Shown: piece after piece, positions 15,960 through 23,522 of the stretch
Layout of the letters: each line of letters begins with the position of its first letter
Numbering within the stretch: position 1 is the stretch's first letter
Source: Nocardioides iriomotensis
GTDB taxonomy: Bacteria > Actinomycetota > Actinomycetes > Propionibacteriales > Nocardioidaceae
Assembly (NCBI RefSeq): GCF_004168035.1
Contig: NZ_SDPU01000022.1
Location: forward strand, 62,001-126,000
Reading direction: 5' to 3'
DNA length: 64,000 nt
Notes under the pieces: model-generated
The model's database searches: none
Seen by the model: only the letters and a program-made list of their open reading frames with translations
Told to the model about the DNA's origin: nothing
Made by a program: the position numbers and the translations under genes

Positions 15960-17366
15960 CTAGCCGGGGCGCAGGTCCGGCGGTACGTCGACGGGGCCGA
16001 ACCCGGTGCCCAGCTCGGCGTCGAGGAAGGCCATGAGCGCGGCGTTGAGCGGACCGAGTCGCTCGCCGGGTGCCAGGTCGAGGTCGCGGAGCATGCAGAA
16101 CGTGCCGACCGCGGCCGGACCGGCCAGCACGTGGCCGTCGGCGTCGTCCTCGCCCGCTGCGCTGAGACACGAGCCGTCCCAGCGGACCGGGAGCTCGCAC
16201 GACTCCGCCGCCACCCGGCCCGTGCTCATGGCCAGCGCCTTCGCGACGCGGTGCCCGTCCATCGCGGGCAGCGCCCACGCCTCCAGCTCGGCCACGGTGA
16301 CCTCGGGAGGGTGGTCGGCGAGCTGCGCGAGCTGGAGCAGCAGGAACGCCATGTCGTCCGTCGCCCGGGCCAGCGTGCTGAGGCCCCCGGCCATCCGGGT
16401 GTTGAGCTCGGTCGGACGGAACCCGTCGCGGGTCAGCACGCCGTCGATCCCGAACGCGCCGCGGTAGCCGACCCGCTCGCGCAGGTGCTCGCCGGTCCGG
16501 CGCACCAGGTCGCGCATCTGCGCGCGGTCGTCCTCCGGCGGGTCCCAGGTGGTGCCCTGCCCGCCGTACACGAAGCGGCGGTCCTGCCCGCGCAGGATCG
16601 CCAGCTCCACCGGGCGAAAGGCCGCGGTCCCGTCGGGGAGGACGATCCCGTGGATGCTGCACGGGACCCCGTCGAGGAACGGCAGCACCCGGACCCGGTC
16701 GCAGCGCGGCGCGAAGAACGCCAGCGCCGCGGCGCGGTCCTCCGGCGTGACCACCCAGCGGGTGAAGTCGCCACCGCCGTTGAAGCCGTCCCGGGCGTCA
16801 CCGGCCCACACCGTGCCGGCGCCCTCGTCGAGCTCGTCGGCCGCCGCGTCGAGCGCCCCGGCGTCGACCGGCACGACACGCGCCGGTGCGTGCGCCGCGC
16901 CGACGGCGTCCCACACCGACTCGGCGAGCAGCTTGTCCTCCAGCGCGAGCCACGACGCGGGCCGGCCTCCGAGCACGGGGCGTCCGTCGAACGGCTCGTT
17001 GACCACGAACCAGCCCATCAGCCAGACCGCCTCGCAGTCCGGGTCGTACGCCGCCAGCGCGGCCGCCGCGGCGGGTGGCAGGTCGTGCACGAGCACGTCC
17101 GCCTCGCGCAGCTCCTCGGTCATCGACGGCGCCGGGGGCCGGTCGATGACGTGCACGTCGGCCTCGTCGTCGTCCGGGACCGGCCCGGCGCCCCGACCCG
17201 TCGCCAGGACCAGCGGCCTCCGTGCGCCCGCCTCGCGCAGCATCGACAGCCACGTGACCGAAGCGGCCAGCGGGACGAGGCCGACGACGACCTTGCGCCC
17301 TCCGAAGAGCCGGGCACCCAACAGGGCCTTCCACGCTGCGCGGGTCTGCTCGTCGGCCAGGTCCAT
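15960..17366 (-). CDS. ATP-grasp family protein
   Basis: The 468-residue protein has an N-terminal pre-ATP-grasp Rossmann-like part (KVVVGLVPLAASVTWLSML, VLVHDLPPAA) and a central-to-C-terminal ATP-grasp fold: LALEDKLLAESVW, RVLPFLDGVPCSIHG, GYRGAFGIDGVLT and the metal-binding RPTELNTRMAGGLS. Such enzymes join an acyl phosphate to an amine or thiol. No substrate or pathway is apparent from neighbours. Its -10 box (TAGCCT, minus strand) overlaps the stop codon of the upstream DUF4126 gene and ends 6 nt before the ATG. Confidence 0.8.
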   Translation of the reverse strand: MDLADEQTRAAWKALLGARLFGGRKVVVGLVPLAASVTWLSMLREAGARRPLVLATGRGAGPVPDDDEADVHVIDRPPAPSMTEELREADVLVHDLPPAAAAALAAYDPDCEAVWLMGWFVVNEPFDGRPVLGGRPASWLALEDKLLAESVWDAVGAAHAPARVVPVDAGALDAAADELDEGAGTVWAGDARDGFNGGGDFTRWVVTPEDRAAALAFFAPRCDRVRVLPFLDGVPCSIHGIVLPDGTAAFRPVELAILRGQDRRFVYGGQGTTWDPPEDDRAQMRDLVRRTGEHLRERVGYRGAFGIDGVLTRDGFRPTELNTRMAGGLSTLARATDDMAFLLLQLAQLADHPPEVTVAELEAWALPAMDGHRVAKALAMSTGRVAAESCELPVRWDGSCLSAAGEDDADGHVLAGPAAVGTFCMLRDLDLAPGERLGPLNAALMAFLDAELGTGFGPVDVPPDLRPG

Positions 17367-17372
17367 CGGGTC

Positions 17373-17378
17373 AGGCTA
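17373..17378 (-). promoter_or_regulatory. -10 element of leaderless promoter for the ATP-grasp gene
   Basis: TAGCCT on the minus strand ends 6 nt before the ATG at 17366. Its first three bases are the TAG stop codon of the DUF4126 gene. Confidence 0.5.
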
Positions 17379-17972
17379 GGAACCGGACGACACCCGCTGC
17401 GACCTGTTTTCCGTCCACCGCTTCCAGCCGCTCCGGATCTTCCGCACCAGCACCACGACGAGCGAGACGCCCGACGCCAGCAGCACGAGGGCCACGCCCA
17501 GCGCCAGCCACGGATGGGTGACCGCCAGCAGCACGACGGTCGCGACGCCGAGGTCCTCCGCGACGCTCGTCGTCGCGTTGGTGACCGGCTCGGGGGAGGT
17601 GTTGATCGCCAGTCGCAGCCCGGCCTTGACCCCGTGCGCGGCGAGCGCCGCACCTCCACCGACGACGGCGTAGACCGCCTGCTCGAGGGTGGAGACGTCC
17701 CCGGCGAGCAGCACGCCGATGACCGCGCCGATCGTCGGCCGGATCGCCGTCGAGATCGCGTCCCACGACGAGTCGACGTACGGGATCTTGTCGGCGACGA
17801 ACTCGACCGCGTACAGCACGCCGGCCACCACCAGGACGTCGGTGCGGGCGAGCACGTCGGGCACCTGGGCGAGCTGCCAGAAGCGGTCGGCGAGGCCGAG
17901 CACCAGCACGACGAGGTAGGCGTTCACCCCGGTGGCGAGGCCGCTCGAGGCCACCAAGGGCATGAGATCCAC
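17376..17972 (-). CDS. DUF4126 integral membrane protein
   Basis: The 198-residue protein has about five hydrophobic segments and the DUF4126 pattern: ATGVNAYLVVLVLGLADRFW, VADKIPYVDSSWDAI, IRPTIGAVIGVLLAGD and the Gly-rich helix VVGGGAALAAHGVKAGLR. The family has no established function. The GTG at 17972 stands 6 nt after a TAGAGT -10 element. The C-terminal tail is basic and cytosolic. Confidence 0.83.
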   Translation of the reverse strand: MDLMPLVASSGLATGVNAYLVVLVLGLADRFWQLAQVPDVLARTDVLVVAGVLYAVEFVADKIPYVDSSWDAISTAIRPTIGAVIGVLLAGDVSTLEQAVYAVVGGGAALAAHGVKAGLRLAINTSPEPVTNATTSVAEDLGVATVVLLAVTHPWLALGVALVLLASGVSLVVVLVRKIRSGWKRWTENRSQRVSSGS

Positions 17973-17978
17973 GCCGCA

Positions 17979-17984
17979 ACTCTA
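17979..17984 (-). promoter_or_regulatory. -10 element of leaderless promoter for the DUF4126 gene
   Basis: TAGAGT on the minus strand ends 6 nt before the GTG at 17972. Confidence 0.5.
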
Positions 17985-18178
17985 GGCGGGTGAGCCCGGG
18001 CACCCGCGGATCTGAGGACGCGCCCGGGCGTGGCCTCGGGCCGCCGCTCCCGTCCGGCACGAGTGGACCAACGGACTAAACCGTCCGGCCGAACCCCTTG
18101 ACGAGCGCAACATCTGCCGGGTTGGCTTGGCACCGGCCCGGCACCCTTCCGGGCTCATCTCGGGAAAGGGAATGCGCG

Positions 18179-20080
18179 ATGGCGCCCAGGTTCAGACGAC
18201 TCACGCGGTTCGGGACGGGAGCGGTGGCGACGTCGCTGGCCCTCGCCGGGCTCGCCCTCACGACCCCCTCGGCCTCCGCGACGGACTGGAGCGCGTGCCT
18301 GCAGGGCTCCGGCGACACCCAGGCGACGTTCGCCCGGGCCGCGAAGGTCAGCGGCGTTCCCGAGGACGTCCTCCTCGCGGTCGGCTACCTGGGGTCTCGG
18401 TGGAGCCAGAACGCCGGGCAGCCCAGCGTCTCCGGCGGGTACGGCGTGATGCACCTGACCGACGAGGCGGTCAGCGCCACGTCGGCGCCGGCCAAGGGCG
18501 ACACCAACCGCGGGCTGCCCGACCGGGCCGGCACGATGAGCGTCGCGCGCGACGAGACCGGCCTGTCGCTGCAGCGGCTGCGCACCGACCCCGTCGCCAA
18601 CATCTGCGGCGCGTCGGCCGTGCTCGCGTCGTACCAGCCGGGCACGACCGCCCAGCGGCCCGCCGCGTGGAGCAAGGCGATCGCGCTCTACGCCGGCACC
18701 GCCGACCGCACCGAGGCCCTGCACTACGCCGGGCTGGCGTTCGACGTGCTGCGCAGCGGCGCGACCGAGACCACCGACCTCGGCGACACGGTGACGCTCG
18801 CGGCGAACCCCGACGCCTCCTTGAACGAGGCGGCCGTCGAGGACGACCGGCTGCTCCAGCCCGGCGTCCAGGAGCTCGAGTGCCCGGCGACGATCGCGTG
18901 CGACGTCGTGGAGGCGCAGTACCGCAGCACCGGCCCGTCGCCGACGCAGTACGTCAACTACGACCTCGCCGACCGGGAGAAGGACCTCTCGATCGACTAC
19001 CTGGTCGTGCACAACACCGAGTGCACCTACGACGTGTGCACCAAGCTGATCAAGGGCGAGGCCGAGCCCAACCGGTTCGTGTCCTGGCACTACACCGTGC
19101 GCTCCAACGACGGTCACGTCGACCAGCACGTCGCCACCCGCAACGTGGCCGCTCACGCCGGCAACTGGTACCTCAACATGCACTCGATCGGCGTCGAGCA
19201 CGAGGGGAAGGCCGGTGAGCCGGGCACCTGGTACACCGAGGCGCTCTACCGCTCGTCCTCCGAGCTGGTGAAGTACCTCGCCGACAAGTACGGCTACGAG
19301 CTCGACCGGGCGCACGTCGTGGGCCACGAGGAGTTCGGCTCGTCCAACTACAAGTGGGACCCGGGCCCGTACTGGGACTGGGAGCACTACATGACGCTCC
19401 TCGGTGCGCCGATCCGGCCCGACCGCCGTGGCCCGAGCAGCGTGTTCACCGTCAAGCCGGGCTTCACCGACAACGCGCGTGCTCTCGACGGCTGCTTCAC
19501 CCCGGCCCGCCCCTGCCCGTCGTTCGGTACCAACTACGTCGACGTGCGCACCGCGCCCAGTGACGACGCCCCGCTCGTCGAGGGTTCGACGGACCTGGTC
19601 TCGGACCGCAACGCCCGGGCCGCCGCCGGCCACAAGTTCTACGTCGTCGAGCGGCAGGGCGACTGGCTGCAGGTGTGGTGGGACGGCATCGCCGGCTGGA
19701 TCAAGAGCCCCAAGGGCGAGACGGCCGACGTGGTGCCCTCCCAGGGCGAGGTGGTCGAGGCCGTCGGCAAGCCGGCCACCGTCTACCAGCGGGCGTACCC
19801 CGAGGCGGCCGCCTACGAAGGCACGCCGGTGCCGTACCAGGGCCAGCCCGTCCTGCTCGGGGCCGACAACAAGACCGCGATCACCCTGCAGCCCGGGCAG
19901 CAGTACGTCATCGCCGACAAGACCGTGCCCACCGACTACTACTTCGCCAAGACCATCGACAACTCGCTGCCCGGCGACAAGACGGTGGTCACCGGGCAGC
20001 AGAAGTACTACCAGGTCTGGGTCGGCCACCGCTTCGGCTACGTGAAGGCCGAGGACGTGCAGGTGCTCTCCGGTCGATGA
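18179..20080 (+). CDS. Secreted N-acetylmuramoyl-L-alanine amidase, multidomain
   Basis: The 633-residue protein has a Sec signal peptide (cleavage near SASA-TDW, residue 34). Residues 40-200 form a helical region with GSRWSQNAGQPSVSGGYGVM that resembles a lysozyme-like helper domain. An Amidase_2 domain follows at about 270-425 (YLVVHNTECTYDVCTK, VSWHYTVRSNDGHVDQHV, AHAGNWYLNMHSIGVEHEG, VVGHEEFGSSNYKWDPG), with the zinc His and the catalytic Glu/Lys-type positions present. C-terminal SH3-like repeats include NYVDVRTAPS and QGDWLQVWWDGIAGWIK. It cleaves the glycan-peptide bond of peptidoglycan. Its TGA overlaps the ATG of the endonuclease gene, so the two exported enzymes are coupled. Confidence 0.9.
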   Translation: MAPRFRRLTRFGTGAVATSLALAGLALTTPSASATDWSACLQGSGDTQATFARAAKVSGVPEDVLLAVGYLGSRWSQNAGQPSVSGGYGVMHLTDEAVSATSAPAKGDTNRGLPDRAGTMSVARDETGLSLQRLRTDPVANICGASAVLASYQPGTTAQRPAAWSKAIALYAGTADRTEALHYAGLAFDVLRSGATETTDLGDTVTLAANPDASLNEAAVEDDRLLQPGVQELECPATIACDVVEAQYRSTGPSPTQYVNYDLADREKDLSIDYLVVHNTECTYDVCTKLIKGEAEPNRFVSWHYTVRSNDGHVDQHVATRNVAAHAGNWYLNMHSIGVEHEGKAGEPGTWYTEALYRSSSELVKYLADKYGYELDRAHVVGHEEFGSSNYKWDPGPYWDWEHYMTLLGAPIRPDRRGPSSVFTVKPGFTDNARALDGCFTPARPCPSFGTNYVDVRTAPSDDAPLVEGSTDLVSDRNARAAAGHKFYVVERQGDWLQVWWDGIAGWIKSPKGETADVVPSQGEVVEAVGKPATVYQRAYPEAAAYEGTPVPYQGQPVLLGADNKTAITLQPGQQYVIADKTVPTDYYFAKTIDNSLPGDKTVVTGQQKYYQVWVGHRFGYVKAEDVQVLSGR

Positions 20081-21204
20081 GGGTCCTCGCGCCCTTCCTC
20101 GCGTTCACGCTCGTCGTCGTCGGCTGGACCACCGGTCCGGCCGGCGCGGCGGGCGAGATCACGGCCGCCCGGGCGATCTCCACCCAGAACGGCTCGACCG
20201 CCGAGGTGCGCGGGCACGTCGTCGGGCAGCCCACCTCGTCGAGCACCGTGGTGACGAGCGGCTTCCCCGACGACTACGCGCTCGCCCTCGCCGACAGCCC
20301 GGGGGAGACCAGCACGTCGCGGATGGTCTACGTGCAGGTCCCCACCGCGTTCCGGTCGCAGTGGGGCCTGCGCAGCAACCCCGGCCTCCTGGGCGACCGG
20401 ATCGACGTGACGGGCACGCTGACGGCGTACTTCTCCCACGCCGGCCTCAAGAACGGCACGGCGTTCGCGTTCGCGGATGGTGGGGACGGGGACCCACCGC
20501 CCGGTGGTGGCGAGTACGACGGCACCTACTACGCCTCGGCGATCGGCCTGACCGGCAGCGCGCTGAAGGCCGAGCTGCACGACATCGTCAGCACCGGCGT
20601 CACGCGGATCAGCTACGACCAGGTGTGGGAGGCGCTGAAGCAGACCGACGAGGACCCGGGCAACGCGGCCAACGTCGTGCTGCTCTACTCCGGCCGCTCG
20701 CAGAGCAAGTCGAGCAACGGCGGCGACCCCGACGACTGGAACCGCGAGCACGTCTGGCCGCAGTCGCACGGCGGCTTCGGCACCACAACCGGACCGGGCA
20801 CCGACCTGCACCACCTGCGGCCCGAGGACGTGACGGTCAACGGCACGCGCGGCAACAAGGACTTCGACGACGGCGGCTCGTCCGTCGCGGAGTGCTCCGG
20901 CTGCCTGACCGACGCCGACTCGTTCGAGCCGCGCGACGCGGTCAAGGGCGACGTGGCGCGGATGGTGCTCTACATGGCCGTGCGGTACGACGGCGGCGAC
21001 GGCTTCGCGGACCTCGAGCCCAACGAGTCCACGAGCAACGGCTCCTCGCCGTACACCGGGAAGCTCTCGGTGCTGCTCCAGTGGAACCGAGAGGACCCGC
21101 CGAGCGCCTTCGAGCAGCGCCGCAACGACGTCATCTTCGACACCTGGCAGCACAACCGGAACCCGTTCATCGACCACCCCGAGTGGGCGGACGCGATCTG
21201 GTGA
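20077..21204 (+). CDS. Secreted endonuclease I family nuclease with N-terminal OB-type domain
   Basis: The 375-residue protein has a signal peptide (MRVLAPFLAFTLVVVGWTTG, then AGAAG) and an OB-fold-like domain of the YhcR type (about 27-135, AEVRGHVVGQP to DVTGTLTAYFSHAGLKNG). A Gly/Pro/Asp linker leads into an endonuclease I domain (about 150-375). The His-Me finger core is DDWNREHVWPQSHGGFG with the catalytic His near residue 225, then TDLHHLRPEDVTVN, a ribosome-like NGTRGNKDF and two paired cysteines. It should degrade extracellular DNA. The ATGA overlap with the amidase gene suggests joint release and breakdown of cell-wall and nucleic acid debris. Confidence 0.9.
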   Translation: MRVLAPFLAFTLVVVGWTTGPAGAAGEITAARAISTQNGSTAEVRGHVVGQPTSSSTVVTSGFPDDYALALADSPGETSTSRMVYVQVPTAFRSQWGLRSNPGLLGDRIDVTGTLTAYFSHAGLKNGTAFAFADGGDGDPPPGGGEYDGTYYASAIGLTGSALKAELHDIVSTGVTRISYDQVWEALKQTDEDPGNAANVVLLYSGRSQSKSSNGGDPDDWNREHVWPQSHGGFGTTTGPGTDLHHLRPEDVTVNGTRGNKDFDDGGSSVAECSGCLTDADSFEPRDAVKGDVARMVLYMAVRYDGGDGFADLEPNESTSNGSSPYTGKLSVLLQWNREDPPSAFEQRRNDVIFDTWQHNRNPFIDHPEWADAIW

Positions 21205-21226
21205 CGCGTCCCGCGCGTCCGGCCCG

Positions 21227-21288
21227 CTACCGATATCGGTAGTCCGAGCGTGACCCCTGGGTCACTCCTGGACTACCGATATCGGTAG
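21227..21288. repeat. 62-bp symmetric element: two identical 16-bp palindromes flanking a third
   Basis: CTACCGATATCGGTAG occurs at 21227-21242 and again at 21273-21288. Exactly between them, with 7-bp spacers on both sides, is GTGACCCCTGGGTCAC (21250-21265; 7-bp arms, 2-bp centre). The whole element is symmetric about 21257.5. It ends 20 bp before the TAGCGT -10 of the next gene and so overlies its -35 region. Similar TACCGATATCGGTA-type palindromes are, from memory, operators of PadR or TetR regulators in actinobacteria. No such regulator is in the window. Confidence 0.85.
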
Positions 21289-21308
21289 CGGCTGTCGGTG
21301 GTCGGTCC

Positions 21309-21314
21309 TAGCGT
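21309..21314 (+). promoter_or_regulatory. -10 element of leaderless promoter for the DinB-fold gene
   Basis: TAGCGT ends 6 nt before the ATG at 21321. The expected -35 position falls at the edge of the second CTACCGATATCGGTAG palindrome. Confidence 0.55.
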
Positions 21315-21320
21315 CGCGCC

Positions 21321-21920
21321 ATGACCGACACCGATCCCGTCCCCGGCTCGCCGGAGTACCCCTGGGAGCCGCCGCTCTCCGGCACCGAGGTGGAGCACCT
21401 CGCCGGCGCGCTCGACCGGCTGCGCACGACGTTCCGCTGGAAGGCCGACGGCCTCGACGCCGGGGGCCTCGCCACCACGATCGGGTCGTCCAGCCTGTCG
21501 CTGGGGGCGCTGCTCAAGCACCTGGCGCTGGTCGAGGACTACACCTTCACGGCCAAGCTGCGCGGCGAGTCGCCGGGGGAGGTCTGGTCCGACTACGACC
21601 CCGACGTCGACGACTGGGTCTTCGTGTCGGCGGCCGACGACACGCCCGCGGCGCTCTACGCCCGCTACGACGAGGCGGTAGCGCGCTCGCGCGAGCGGTT
21701 CCGCGCGGCGCTCGACGAGGGCGGGCTCGACGGGCCGATCGCGCTGACCGGCCCCGACGACCAGCCGGCGAGCCTGCGCCGGCTCGTGTTCGACCTCGTC
21801 GAGGAGTACGGCCGTCACACCGGCCACGCCGACCTGCTCCGGGAGAGCGTCGACGGCCTCGTCGGCGAGGACCCGCCGGCGGGCTGGCGGCCGGTGAGCG
21901 GCAGCTACGCGTTCTCCTGA
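21321..21920 (+). CDS. DinB-fold (DUF664) protein
   Basis: The 199-residue protein has the four-helix-bundle DinB/DUF664 layout with potential metal-binding histidines: LGALLKHLALVEDYTF (His in helix 2) and DLVEEYGRHTGHADLLRE (two His in the last helix). Members include thiol-dependent transferases (mycothiol and bacillithiol S-transferases), which fits a mycothiol-making actinobacterium, but the substrate is not shown. Despite the name it is unrelated to Pol IV DinB. Regulation by whatever binds the nested palindrome upstream is likely. Its last 16 nt overlap the convergent arsC-like gene. Confidence 0.85.
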   Translation: MTDTDPVPGSPEYPWEPPLSGTEVEHLAGALDRLRTTFRWKADGLDAGGLATTIGSSSLSLGALLKHLALVEDYTFTAKLRGESPGEVWSDYDPDVDDWVFVSAADDTPAALYARYDEAVARSRERFRAALDEGGLDGPIALTGPDDQPASLRRLVFDLVEEYGRHTGHADLLRESVDGLVGEDPPAGWRPVSGSYAFS

Positions 21921-22267
21921 GCCTCGACGACCTTCGTGAGGCTGTCGGGGTCGCGCCCGACGACGGTGGTGCCGTCGTCGGCGGTGATGATCGGCCGCTG
22001 GATCACCCGCGGCTGCGCGGCCATCGCGGCGAACCAGTCGTCGCGGTGCGCCGCGTCCCTCGGCAGGTCGATGCCGGCCTCGGCGGTCTCCTTCGGGCGC
22101 GCGACGTGCCACGGCTCGACGCCGAGCCGGTCCACGACCGCGCGCAGCTCGTCGGCGGTCGGCGGCTCGTCGAGGTAGCGACGCACGGTGTACGACACGC
22201 CCGCCTCGTCCAGCGCCGCCGTCGCCGCGCGGCACTTCGAGCAGGCCGGGTTGACCCAGATCTCCAC
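21905..22267 (-). CDS. ArsC/Spx-family thioredoxin-fold protein (arsenate reductase-like)
   Basis: The 120-residue protein starts at a GTG preceded by an excellent GAGGAGG six bases upstream. It begins VEIWVNPACSKCRAATAALD. The C-x2-C at the N-terminal helix and the later R-P-I-I region (VIQRPIITADDGTTVVGR) are the ArsC/Spx fold. Classic ArsC uses the first Cys, GSH and three Arg; actinobacterial relatives are often annotated as arsenate reductase without proof. A redox role in the cytosol is safe; arsenate reduction is possible. No ars operon genes are next to it. Confidence 0.83.
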   Translation of the reverse strand: MEIWVNPACSKCRAATAALDEAGVSYTVRRYLDEPPTADELRAVVDRLGVEPWHVARPKETAEAGIDLPRDAAHRDDWFAAMAAQPRVIQRPIITADDGTTVVGRDPDSLTKVVEAQENA

Positions 22268-22293
22268 GGTTCCTCCTCGCCGAGCCCGTGCGC

Positions 22294-22821
22294 TCAGTCG
22301 ACGTCGGTCTCGGCGGCGCCGGTCATCGCGACCAGCTCGTCGAACGTGCTGCTGAACACCGCCGCCGGGTGACCCGCGGCGGCCCAGACCTCGTCGTACT
22401 TCCGCAGCCACGGGTCGATGTACGTCGGGATCGGCGCCGGGTGCGCGATCGGCGAGACGCCGCCGATCACCTGGCCGGTGTGCTCGCGCACGAACTCCGG
22501 TGCCGCCCGCTTCAGCGCCGGGACGCCGACCCGCTCGGCCACCTTGGCGGTGTCGACGCGGTGCGCCCCGGAGGTGAGGATCAGCACCGGCTGGTCGCCG
22601 GCCGCGAACAGCAGGCTGTTGGCGATCGCGCCGACCTCGCAGCCGAGCGCCTCCGCCGCCAGCGCCGCGGTGTGCACGGAGTCGGGCAGCACCACGATCC
22701 GACCGGCGCCGCCACGCCGCTCGAGCTCGTTGCGGAACCGCGCGATCGCCGGGTGCTCGCCGGCCTGGTCGAGCGCGCCGGCCGGGTCGACGGGGTTGTC
22801 GGTGGGCTCGGGGATGGTCAC
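22294..22821 (-). CDS. YbaK/EbsC-type aminoacyl-tRNA deacylase domain protein
   Basis: The 175-residue protein matches the YbaK/ProX editing fold: RIVVLPDSVHTAALAAEALG, CEVGAIANSLLFAAGDQPVL, the basic DTAKVAERVGVPALKRA helix and VIGGVSPIAHPAPIPTYID with the conserved Gly-Gly-x-Ser-Pro and Pro-x-His. Relatives hydrolyse Cys-tRNAPro or Ala-tRNAPro in trans, protecting translation fidelity. The GTG start at 22821 is 6 nt after a TAGGGT -10. It is separated from the ArsC-like gene by 26 bp on the same strand. Confidence 0.88.
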   Translation of the reverse strand: MTIPEPTDNPVDPAGALDQAGEHPAIARFRNELERRGGAGRIVVLPDSVHTAALAAEALGCEVGAIANSLLFAAGDQPVLILTSGAHRVDTAKVAERVGVPALKRAAPEFVREHTGQVIGGVSPIAHPAPIPTYIDPWLRKYDEVWAAAGHPAAVFSSTFDELVAMTGAAETDVD

Positions 22822-22827
22822 CCCAGG

Positions 22828-22833
22828 ACCCTA
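22828..22833 (-). promoter_or_regulatory. -10 element of leaderless promoter for the YbaK-like gene
   Basis: TAGGGT on the minus strand ends 6 nt before the GTG at 22821. Confidence 0.5.
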
Positions 22834-22865
22834 TCCACCGATCTTCCACCGATCGCGCCAACCCG

Positions 22866-22919
22866 TTGAGGACTGTCGGGGGAGCGGTGTACCGTTCAGG
22901 TATTCGAACATGTGTTCGA
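22866..22919 (+). promoter_or_regulatory. SOS promoter and perfect LexA box of the dnaE2 operon
   Basis: A TTGAGG -35 (22866-22871), 18-bp spacer and TACCGT -10 (22890-22895) are followed by TCGAACATGTGTTCGA at 22904-22919. This is an exact TCGAAC-N4-GTTCGA LexA box inside the longer palindrome TTCGAACATGTGTTCGAA. The box covers the expected transcription start, a typical repressing position. The leader to the first ATG is about 170 nt and contains a three-copy 8-bp repeat. Confidence 0.9.
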
Positions 22920-23011
22920 ACGCCTCGACTCCGGGGACGGTGACCTCGACCCCCACCGTCCCCGGGCCAGAGGCAACCGCGAGGCCTCCGCAGGGCCACC
23001 GCGGTCCGAGC

Positions 23012-23035
23012 AGCACAGCAGCACAGCAGCACAGC
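23012..23035 (+). repeat. Three tandem copies of AGCACAGC
   Basis: Three perfect 8-bp copies lie in the untranslated leader of the SOS operon, between the LexA box and the first gene. The array is prone to slippage and has no evident coding role. Confidence 0.8.
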
Positions 23036-23086
23036 CATCCGGGCGGGGTCGAGGGGTCGAGAGCGAGCAGCGAAGGAGTGGGCGGC

Positions 23087-23491
23087 ATGCGGCGCTACGA
23101 CGACCCCGTGGAGGTACGCCGAGGCCTGGTCGACGGACCCGGCGGGCAGCAGGAAGGACCCGAGCAGTTCCTCTGGCGGGGCCGGCTCTGGAAGGTCCGC
23201 GACGTGGTCGCGCACTGGGTGGAGACCGGGCCCTGGTGGCAGTCCGCCGGCGTGCACGCGGTGCTCGGCGCCGACGGCGCCACGGGCACCACGGGCGGGA
23301 CGGCCACGGCGACCGCCACGGCGGGGCCGACGGCGGGCGTGCGCACCGACCTGCTCGCCGAGCGCGAGGTGTGGCGGGTCGAGGCCTCCCGCGGCCTGGC
23401 CGCCACCCACGCGGCGGGCGGGCCCGGGCTCTTCGACCTGGTCTTCGACTGGGCCGACGGCACCTGGGCGCTCACCCGCTGCGACGACTGA
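23087..23491 (+). CDS. DUF6504-type protein, first gene of SOS mutagenesis operon
   Basis: The 134-residue protein begins MRRYDDPVEVRRGLVDGP and contains FLWRGRLWKVRDVVAHWVET, followed by WWQ, a Gly/Thr/Ala low-complexity stretch (GATGTTGGTATATATAG) and the closing FDLVFDWADGTWALTRCDD. The F-x-W-R-G-R-x-W-x-V and W-x-L-x-R/Y pattern is that of DUF6504 proteins, which sit beside error-prone polymerases in actinobacteria. Function is unknown. GAAGGAG lies upstream of the ATG. Its place right behind the LexA box suggests a role in damage-tolerant synthesis. Confidence 0.75.
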   Translation: MRRYDDPVEVRRGLVDGPGGQQEGPEQFLWRGRLWKVRDVVAHWVETGPWWQSAGVHAVLGADGATGTTGGTATATATAGPTAGVRTDLLAEREVWRVEASRGLAATHAAGGPGLFDLVFDWADGTWALTRCDD

Positions 23492-23522
23492 CCCGCCACC
23501 CGCGTCCCGAGAGGAGGAAGCC

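Noticed and set aside
18070-18078. AACGGACTA shared with the palindrome before rsiG (33497-33505)
   Set aside because: A 9-bp match is expected about once by chance in a window of this size, and the surrounding symmetry differs.
18070-18178. Possible c-di-AMP (ydaO-type) riboswitch before the secreted amidase
   Set aside because: Only a partial CCGAACCC / GGGTTGGC pairing and a 6-bp GCCCGG hairpin could be drawn. The conserved core and pseudoknot could not be matched by eye. A covariance-model search would decide.
23012-23035. AGCACAGC array as a CRISPR-like element
   Set aside because: The copies are only 8 bp, directly adjacent, without spacers and without cas genes. It is a simple tandem repeat.
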